Positions 60,273-64,000 of a DNA stretch of 64,000 nt are shown here, one piece after another. The notes beneath the pieces are model-generated. The model was not told where the DNA came from and searched no databases. It was given only the letters and a program-made list of their open reading frames with translations. Position numbers and translations under genes: made by a program. Origin of the DNA: Corallococcus carmarthensis (lineage in GTDB: Bacteria; Myxococcota; Myxococcia; Myxococcales; Myxococcaceae); NCBI RefSeq assembly GCF_003611695.1, contig NZ_RAWE01000028.1, positions 1 through 64,000 on the forward strand, given 5' to 3'. Position 1 is the first letter of the stretch, and every line of letters starts with the position of its first letter.

Positions 60273-61331
60273 TCACAACGCCGCCAACCAATCCTTCAAC
60301 GCTCCGGACACCACGCGGGGCCGCTGCCGCAATTGCGCGACGTCGCGGCTGCCCGTCAGCACCAGCGCCTGCCGCAGCCCCGTGAGGATGACCTTCAGCG
60401 CCTCCTCCGCGGCCGGCAGTCCGCCCTGCTGCTGGGCCCGGAACAGCGGCAGCGCCATGCCCGCCAGGTCCGCGCCCAGCGCGAGCACCTTCGCGGACTC
60501 CAGCCCACCCCGCACCCCGCCGCTGGCCACGAGCCGCACCTCCGGCCCCACCGCCTTGCGCACGCTGGCGATGGCCGCCGCGGTGGGGATGCCCCAGCCG
60601 CTGAACTCCGCGCCCACCTGCGCCTGCGGGCCCGCCGCGCGCAGCTGCTCCACGCGCACCCACGACGTGCCGCCCAGCCCGGAGACGTCCACGTTGCGCA
60701 CGCCCAGCTCCACCAGCCGCCGCGCCACGTCCGGACCGATGCCGCACCCGGTCTCCTTCACCAGCAGCCGGTCGCCAAACGCGCGCGCCAGCTCCTCCAC
60801 CACGCGGTAGCCGCCGCGGAAGTCGCGGTCGCCCTCCGGCTGCGTCAGCTCCTGGCCGGCGTTGAGGTGCAGCGCCATGCCGTCCGCGCCAATGGCGTCC
60901 ATCAGCCGCCGCACGCCGTCCACGCCCAGGCCAATGGCCTGGTACAGGCCGATGTTGCCCAGGAGCGCCACCGTGGGCGCCACGTCGCGCACCGCGTAGG
61001 ACGCCGCGCGCGCGCTGTCCTCCGCCATGGCGCGCTGGCTGCCCACGCCGAAGGCCAGGCCGTGCCGCTCCGCGAGCAGCGCCAGGTCCCGGTTCACGGC
61101 GCCCGCGCGCTCGGTGCCACCCGTCATGCCGGTGAGGAGCAGCGGCGCCTGGAGCCGCTTGCCCAGGAACGGCGTGGACAGGTCCACGTCCTCCACCGCC
61201 ATCTCCGGCATGGCGCAGTGGATGAGGTGCACGTGCTCCAGCAGCGTGGAGTTTTGCGCGGGTTCCACGTCTCCGGTCGCGCACAGATCGAGGTGGGCAT
61301 CCTTCCGCCTGGCTGTCGTCTCGTCGCCCAT
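60273..61331 (-). CDS. fni: Type 2 isopentenyl-diphosphate delta-isomerase
   Basis: A 352-residue FMN-dependent IDI-2: R-R-K-D-A-H-L-D-L near the start, L-L-L-T-G-M-T-G-G-T-E, F-G-V-G-S-Q-R-A-M, H-L-N-A-G-Q-E-L-T-Q-P-E-G-D-R-D-F (Gln and Glu active-site region), V-K-E-T-G-C-G-I and A-S-G-G-V-R-G-G. It interconverts IPP and DMAPP. It is the first gene of the mevalonate operon. Ribosome site weak. An extended upstream frame is a shadow of the DsrE-like gene. Confidence 0.94.
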   Translation of the reverse strand: MGDETTARRKDAHLDLCATGDVEPAQNSTLLEHVHLIHCAMPEMAVEDVDLSTPFLGKRLQAPLLLTGMTGGTERAGAVNRDLALLAERHGLAFGVGSQRAMAEDSARAASYAVRDVAPTVALLGNIGLYQAIGLGVDGVRRLMDAIGADGMALHLNAGQELTQPEGDRDFRGGYRVVEELARAFGDRLLVKETGCGIGPDVARRLVELGVRNVDVSGLGGTSWVRVEQLRAAGPQAQVGAEFSGWGIPTAAAIASVRKAVGPEVRLVASGGVRGGLESAKVLALGADLAGMALPLFRAQQQGGLPAAEEALKVILTGLRQALVLTGSRDVAQLRQRPRVVSGALKDWLAAL

Positions 61332-61371
61332 GTCGCTGAATGCCGCCCGCGCTGTCGCTGCAAAAAACGTG

Positions 61372-61396
61372 TAAGACTGGAAGGTCACTAGGTTCC
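61372..61396 (-). promoter_or_regulatory. Possible ECF-type promoter of the mevalonate operon
   Basis: On the minus strand GGAAC (61392-61396), 15 bases, TCTTA (61372-61376) resembles an ECF (RpoE-like) -35/-10 pair, about 45 bases upstream of the fni start. No sigma-70-like pair is convincing. Weak evidence. Confidence 0.35.
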
Positions 61397-61482
61397 TACC
61401 AAGCGCCAGGGCCGGGGTGCAAGCCAAAGGGCCCTGGCGGTCGCCCCCGGGGCGTGAATGGACGCGGTGGCTTCTGGACGGT

Positions 61483-61902
61483 ATGAGCCACCGCGTGAGC
61501 ACGCCGGACAACAGGGTCGTCGTCTTCCTGCACAGTGGCGAATACGACCGGGTGCACCAGGGGCTCTCCATCGCGGCGGCGGCGACAGCGGCCGGGCGGC
61601 GCGTGGAGGTGTACCTGTTCTGGTGGGCCCTGGAACGCTTCCTGATGGACAGGTTGGACGAGCCGGACTTCGCCGGCCGCGAGGACGTGGCGGACCGCTT
61701 CGAGGCGCGCGGCATGCCCACGGTGCGCGCGCTCCTGGAGCACGTGCGCGAGTCCGGGCTGGGCACGGTGGCGGGCTGCACGGGCTCGCTCGGTGCCCTG
61801 GGGAGCGAGTCGAAGGCGGGCGACAGTGGCATAGACGTCTGGCTCGGTTGGAGCGCCATCCTCCAGCGTACGGCGGGCGTAACGGATCGTTTCTACCTTT
61901 GA
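61483..61902 (+). CDS. DsrE-family-like protein
   Basis: A 139-residue soluble protein. The alpha/beta pattern V-V-V-F-L-H-S-G-E-Y-D-R-V-H-Q-G-L-S-I-A-A-A-A-T-A-A-G-R-R-V-E-V-Y-L-F resembles the DsrE/DsrF/TusD-like family. One cysteine (A-G-C-T-G-S, at about residue 104) lies where family members have a sulfur-carrying Cys. It may take part in sulfur or peroxide handling. The ATG has no strong ribosome site. It is divergent from fni. Confidence 0.72.
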   Translation: MSHRVSTPDNRVVVFLHSGEYDRVHQGLSIAAAATAAGRRVEVYLFWWALERFLMDRLDEPDFAGREDVADRFEARGMPTVRALLEHVRESGLGTVAGCTGSLGALGSESKAGDSGIDVWLGWSAILQRTAGVTDRFYL

Positions 61903-62027
61903 GACGGGCGGTGGCTGGGGCCATGGGCCTCCGGGGCAGCCTGGACCCGTCACGTTGACGCCCCCCTGTGCCTGCTTACGTTTCGTGTGGCCTCCCTTGA
62001 CGGGGCGAAAGGCACGGAACGAGGACC

Positions 62028-63005
62028 ATGGCGCAGCGTGACCCCCACATGACATCCCGAGGACCGGCCGCACCGGCGCTCAAGGGCGGCGGGTGGCACC
62101 GGCTGGGCAACGCATTGAAGACGACCGTCCTGCTGGCGGGCTTGACGGCACTGGTGCTCGTCATCGGCCAGCGGCTGGGCGGCGCGCAGGGGCTGGCGAT
62201 GGCAGGCCTCTTCGCGGTGGTGATGAACTTCGGCTCGTACTGGTTCAGCGACCGCATCGCGCTGGCCATCCACGGCGCGCGGCCGCTGCCGTACGAACAG
62301 GCCCCGTGGCTGCACGAGATGGTGGAGCGGCTGGCCGCGCGCGCGGGCATGCCGAAGCCGAAGGTGTACCTGCTGCCCACGGCGCAGCCCAACGCGTTCG
62401 CCACGGGCCGCAACCCGAGCCACGCGGCCGTCGCGGTGACGGCGGGCATCGTGGACATCCTGGACCGGCGCGAACTGGAGGGTGTGCTCGCGCACGAGAT
62501 TGGCCACGTGCGCAACCGGGACACGCTCATCGGCACGGTGGCGGCGACGCTCGCGGGCATCATCAGCTACGCGGCGCAGATGCTCTTCTGGTTCGGCGGT
62601 AGCATGCTCAGCCGCGGCGACGATGAAGAAGGCGGTGGTCTGGCCGGTGCGCTGTCCAACCTGGGCCTGCTGCTGGTGGCGCCCATCGCGGCCACGCTGC
62701 TGCAGCTGGCGGTGAGCCGCTCGCGCGAATACGGCGCGGACGCCACGGGCGCGGAGCTGTGCGGCGACCCGGATGCGCTGGCGAGCGCGCTCCTGAAGAT
62801 GGAGCGCGGCGCGGAGGCCATCCCGTACGACAGGGCGCCGGCCACGTCGCACCTGTTCATCGTCAACCCGCTGCACCACGGCGGGGTGATGTCGCTGTTC
62901 TCCACGCACCCGCCCATCCCGGAGCGCGTGCGCCGGCTGCGCGAGATGAGCGCGCGGATGGGCCAGGGCACGCGCAGCCGTGGCGGCTGGGAGTACGCGT
63001 ACTGA
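62028..63005 (+). CDS. htpX: HtpX-like membrane zinc protease (M48)
   Basis: A 325-residue M48 protease. Two N-terminal membrane helices (V-L-L-A-G-L-T-A-L-V-L-V-I, L-A-M-A-G-L-F-A-V-V-M-N-F), then V-L-A-H-E-I-G-H-V-R-N-R-D (zinc), two more hydrophobic segments, and S-R-S-R-E-Y-G-A-D (third ligand Glu). It degrades misfolded membrane proteins. GAGG precedes the ATG; a second ATG is at 62049. A strong hairpin follows. Confidence 0.92.
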   Translation: MAQRDPHMTSRGPAAPALKGGGWHRLGNALKTTVLLAGLTALVLVIGQRLGGAQGLAMAGLFAVVMNFGSYWFSDRIALAIHGARPLPYEQAPWLHEMVERLAARAGMPKPKVYLLPTAQPNAFATGRNPSHAAVAVTAGIVDILDRRELEGVLAHEIGHVRNRDTLIGTVAATLAGIISYAAQMLFWFGGSMLSRGDDEEGGGLAGALSNLGLLLVAPIAATLLQLAVSRSREYGADATGAELCGDPDALASALLKMERGAEAIPYDRAPATSHLFIVNPLHHGGVMSLFSTHPPIPERVRRLREMSARMGQGTRSRGGWEYAY

Positions 63006-63015
63006 CCCGCTGGAA

Positions 63016-63053
63016 GCCATAACCCCTGCCAGTGCGCTGGCAGGGGTTATGGC
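63016..63053. terminator. Bidirectional hairpin between htpX and the SDR gene
   Basis: GCCATAACCCCTGCCAG (63016-63032) pairs perfectly with CTGGCAGGGGTTATGGC (63037-63053) around TGCG: a 17-base-pair stem between convergent genes, no T-run. Confidence 0.8.
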
Positions 63054-63065
63054 CCCTGGGCCTGC

Positions 63066-63809
63066 TCAGGCGGACCGGGCCAGCGCCTCCGCGTCAGGCC
63101 CCGCGGGGAAGCGGAGCGTTCCCGAGGTGTCATTCGCGGCACGCCAGATGGCCTCGGCCACGTCGGACTCGCGCGTCACCGCGGAGGGCTGTCCGAGCGA
63201 GTCGAAGATGCGCTGGGCGAAGGGCGCGTACGCTTCGGGGAACAGCCCCTCCATCCGGGAGGAGCCGTTGCTCGTGAAGCGGGTGCCCGGGCAATAGCCC
63301 GGCTCGACGAGCTTCACGCGCAGGTTGAAGTCCTCGAGCTCGAAGGCGAGCGACTCCGTGAACCCTTCGATGGCCACCTTGCTCGCGGTGTAGACGGCCA
63401 CCAGCGGCATCGGGGCCAGCGTCGCGCTGGATGTCACGTTCACGACCACGCCCGACTTGCGTGCGCGAAACCGCGGCAGCACCGCCTGCGTCATCGCCAT
63501 GACGCCAAAGACGTTGGTCTCGAACACCTCGCGCACCGTGGCCATCGGCGTGGCCTCGAAGGCCCCCATGAGCCCGAGGCCCGCGTTGTTGACGAGCACG
63601 TCAATGGGCCCGCTCGCCTCCAGCGCCGCGGCGATGCTCTCGGGCCTCGTCACGTCGAGCGGCACCACGCGCAGCCGGTCCGTGGGAGGGAGGACGTCCT
63701 CACGCGGCGTCCGCATGGTGGCGACCACGTTCCAGCCCTTCGCGTGAAAGTGGCGTGCCGTCTCAAGTCCATAACCGGAAGAGCAACCCGTGATGAGCAC
63801 CGTCTTCAT
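63066..63809 (-). CDS. Short-chain dehydrogenase/reductase
   Basis: A 247-residue classical SDR: T-G-C-S-S-G-Y-G-L-E (NAD(P) loop; Gly then Tyr in place of the usual I-G), V-N-N-A-G, S-S catalytic Ser region N-V-T-S-S-A-T, and Y-T-A-S-K (Tyr and Lys). Substrate unknown. Start 63809 has AAAGGAG upstream. Divergent from the AraC-type gene. Confidence 0.9.
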   Translation of the reverse strand: MKTVLITGCSSGYGLETARHFHAKGWNVVATMRTPREDVLPPTDRLRVVPLDVTRPESIAAALEASGPIDVLVNNAGLGLMGAFEATPMATVREVFETNVFGVMAMTQAVLPRFRARKSGVVVNVTSSATLAPMPLVAVYTASKVAIEGFTESLAFELEDFNLRVKLVEPGYCPGTRFTSNGSSRMEGLFPEAYAPFAQRIFDSLGQPSAVTRESDVAEAIWRAANDTSGTLRFPAGPDAEALARSA

Positions 63810-63918
63810 GCCGGCTCCTTTTGCCGCGATTCGCGCGGCGTCGATGTTCTGAAGGTACCGGCGGCACTCAGGACGCTCCACCATGGGGAGTCCGTATTTC
63901 TTTCGCTAGAGTCCAGCC

Positions 63919-64000
63919 ATGACCGATCCCCTCTCGGAAGTCATCGCGCTGCTTCAGCCCAAAGCCGTCTTCTCGAAGGGCATCAGCGGCGCTGGCGCAT
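63919..64000 (+). CDS. AraC-type regulator, N-terminus only (runs off right edge)
   Basis: Twenty-seven codons are visible, M-T-D-P-L-S-E-V-I-A-L-L-Q-P-K-A-V-F-S-K-G-I. This matches the start of AraC-family regulators with an N-terminal cupin domain (D-P-L-S-x-V-x-x-L-L-x-P). The DNA-binding domain would lie outside the window. It is divergent from the SDR gene, the usual place for its regulator. Moderate confidence in the family. Confidence 0.55.
   Translation, partial: MTDPLSEVIALLQPKAVFSKGISGAGA

Overview
The window is about 70% GC, with strong GC bias at third codon positions, many GTG starts and dense ATGA stop/start overlaps. Several families are typical of Myxococcaceae: two DUF4388 proteins, a ScfR/PrpR-type regulator, an RtcR/RtcB/RtcA RNA-repair locus and a eukaryote-type mevalonate operon. 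I read it as a chromosomal segment of Corallococcus, Myxococcus or a close relative; the genus is inferred from gene content only. I see no insertion sequence, prophage, CRISPR array or rRNA operon.

Layout. 1-3.7 kb (minus strand): a probable RiPP metallophore locus. It has a precursor with three tandem G-S-C pentapeptides (HvfA-like), a DUF692/MNIO enzyme (HvfB-like) and a DUF2063 partner (HvfC-like), flanked by YceI and chalcone-isomerase-like secreted proteins. 3.7-8 kb: an M61-like lipoprotein, then a thioesterase-TetR pair divergent from a KAS II gene, with a perfect palindrome over the promoter. 8-12 kb: a ScfR/PrpR regulator with a perfect TTGCAAATCG palindrome upstream, a TPR protein, and a TauE/DUF1634 exporter pair. 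12-19 kb: a phospholipase-C-like protein, PepA followed by a tandem hairpin array, lipoproteins, a DUF4388 protein, a DsbA-like lipoprotein, and lpxC behind a sigma-54-like promoter. 19-27 kb: an unknown 494-residue protein, ruvB, an MBL-fold protein, an ELWxxDG-repeat lipoprotein, and the yebC-ruvC-ruvA group. 27-31 kb: a REC-DUF4388 protein, small proteins, and an Fpg/Nei glycosylase whose catalytic N-terminal proline is replaced by alanine.

31-34.5 kb: the RNA-repair locus. rtcB and rtcA are transcribed away from rtcR; the gap between them holds a sigma-54 promoter and a 14-bp palindrome suited to RtcR. 34.5-38.4 kb: secreted proteins and lipoproteins, including a metzincin and an M24-type peptidase. 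38.7-42.7 kb: a small acidic protein with its own terminator, an ECF sigma factor with two zinc-finger partners, and a DTW-domain tRNA modification enzyme. 42.7-46 kb: a short DsbD and a flotillin-like SPFH protein. 46-51.4 kb: an isc operon (iscS-iscU-iscA-hscB-hscA-fdx) with no iscR, an inserted segment in IscS and an internal terminator. 51.5 kb: tRNA-Leu(CAG).

51.6-55.7 kb: a flippase-like membrane protein paired with an alkaline-phosphatase-fold protein, then a BamA-like outer-membrane barrel. 55.7-61.3 kb: the mevalonate operon fni-hmgR-mvk-mvaD-pmk, covering HMG-CoA to IPP/DMAPP without HMG-CoA synthase. 61.4-64 kb: a DsrE-like protein, an HtpX-like protease, an SDR oxidoreductase and the start of an AraC-type regulator.
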